Source: Legionellales bacterium
GTDB lineage: Bacteria; Pseudomonadota; Gammaproteobacteria; Berkiellales; Berkiellaceae
Direction: 5' to 3'
Assembly: GCA_023266435.1 (NCBI GenBank)
Contig: JAHFQF010000119.1
Span: 1 to 5,010 of the forward strand
DNA length: 5,010 nucleotides
The notes under the pieces: generated by a model
What the model saw: the letters and a program-made list of their open reading frames with translations, nothing else
Told to the model about the DNA's origin: nothing
Database searches by the model: none
Shown here: positions 4,854-5,010 of the stretch, in pieces
Layout of the letters: the number at the start of each line of letters is the position of its first letter
How positions within the stretch are numbered: the first letter of the stretch is position 1
Translations under genes and position numbers: made by a program

Positions 4854-5010
4854 TGCAGACACAAAAAACTTACCCGATTTTATTGACTATTTATATTACA
4901 ACATTATGTGCTACTTTAGCTGTTTATAGTCGCTTTATTGAAGTAAACCAAATTCCAGTATTGGGTTTTATTATTCAGCTTTTAAAAAACGTCTTGATGA
5001 TCCCTTTTTT
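4850..5010 (+). CDS. Membrane protein, N-terminal part (3' end outside window)
   Basis: A frame opens with ATG at 4850 or 4853 and runs off the window after 53 complete codons. ATG 4850 overlaps the lyase stop as ATGA, a usual sign of translational coupling; no strong ribosome site of its own is seen. The N-terminus has a short polar start (MMQTQK), a hydrophobic segment at about residues 9-26 (PILLTIYITTLCATLAV), a short loop with R28 and E31, and a second hydrophobic segment from about 35 onward. This is an inner-membrane protein, probably with several helices. The first helix vaguely recalls the VUT/queuosine-precursor transporter family, but too little is visible to name it. Coupling to the lyase suggests uptake or export of a related metabolite. 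Confidence 0.75.
   Translation, partial: MMQTQKTYPILLTIYITTLCATLAVYSRFIEVNQIPVLGFIIQLLKNVLMIPF

Larger units (their letters stand above)
1286..5010. mobile_element. Putative genomic island, left end (continues past window)
   Basis: The island is inferred from four things: the truncated tRNA 3' end, a drop in GC to its right, two phage-type repressor genes close to the junction, and cargo-like metabolic genes after them. No integrase, relaxase, transposase or structural phage gene is visible, so its type (integrative conjugative element, prophage or passive island) cannot be decided. Convergent and divergent regulator genes at an island end are common in such elements. The right boundary is outside the window. 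Confidence 0.5.

Noticed and set aside
1..5010. CRISPR array, rRNA, insertion sequence or integrase gene
   Set aside because: No regular spaced repeats, rRNA sequence, terminal inverted repeats with transposase, or recombinase motifs are visible.

Overview
The window looks like one edge of an integrated genomic island in an AT-rich bacterium, probably a gammaproteobacterium. The tRNA fragment resembles enterobacterial ileX, and the repressor and lyase families are common there. An intracellular or environmental group such as Legionellales is possible, but nothing here proves it. Base composition changes across the window: 841-900 holds about 33 G/C in 60, while 3301-3360 holds about 15 in 60.

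Left part (1-1285). This holds the C-terminal two thirds of a NodU/CmcH-type O-carbamoyltransferase, cut by the window edge, followed by a probable intrinsic terminator. At 1286-1330 on the minus strand lies the 3' part of a tRNA-Ile2 with anticodon CAU: CCA end, acceptor 3' strand, T arm, variable loop and anticodon loop. It stops exactly at the anticodon loop and has no 5' half. This is the pattern left when an integrase recombines into a tRNA gene. Its orientation implies that the element lies to the right and that a complete tRNA should lie beyond the right edge of the window.

Middle part (1331-3954). Two copies of the same convergent gene pair follow each other. Each has a plus-strand repressor-like gene, with an XRE helix-turn-helix and a LexA/CI-like (S24) C-terminal fold, facing a minus-strand gene of unknown function. 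The two unknown proteins share an LSPxDA motif and an 'IY...G...GxxxGR' C-terminus, so they appear to be related. Neither repressor has the full Ser-Lys dyad needed for self-cleavage. The upstream regions contain inverted repeats that overlap good promoter matches, which suggests autoregulation or cross-regulation. The smaller unknown gene seems to have lost its last ~21 codons to an in-frame stop.

Right part (3955-5010). A complete isocitrate lyase/PEP mutase superfamily gene with the catalytic KRCGH loop is translationally coupled to the start of a membrane protein that runs off the window. A perfect 7-bp inverted repeat lies just upstream of this operon, in the short gap shared with the divergent unknown gene. 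The two cargo genes may form a small lyase plus transporter unit; this is an inference from their coupling.
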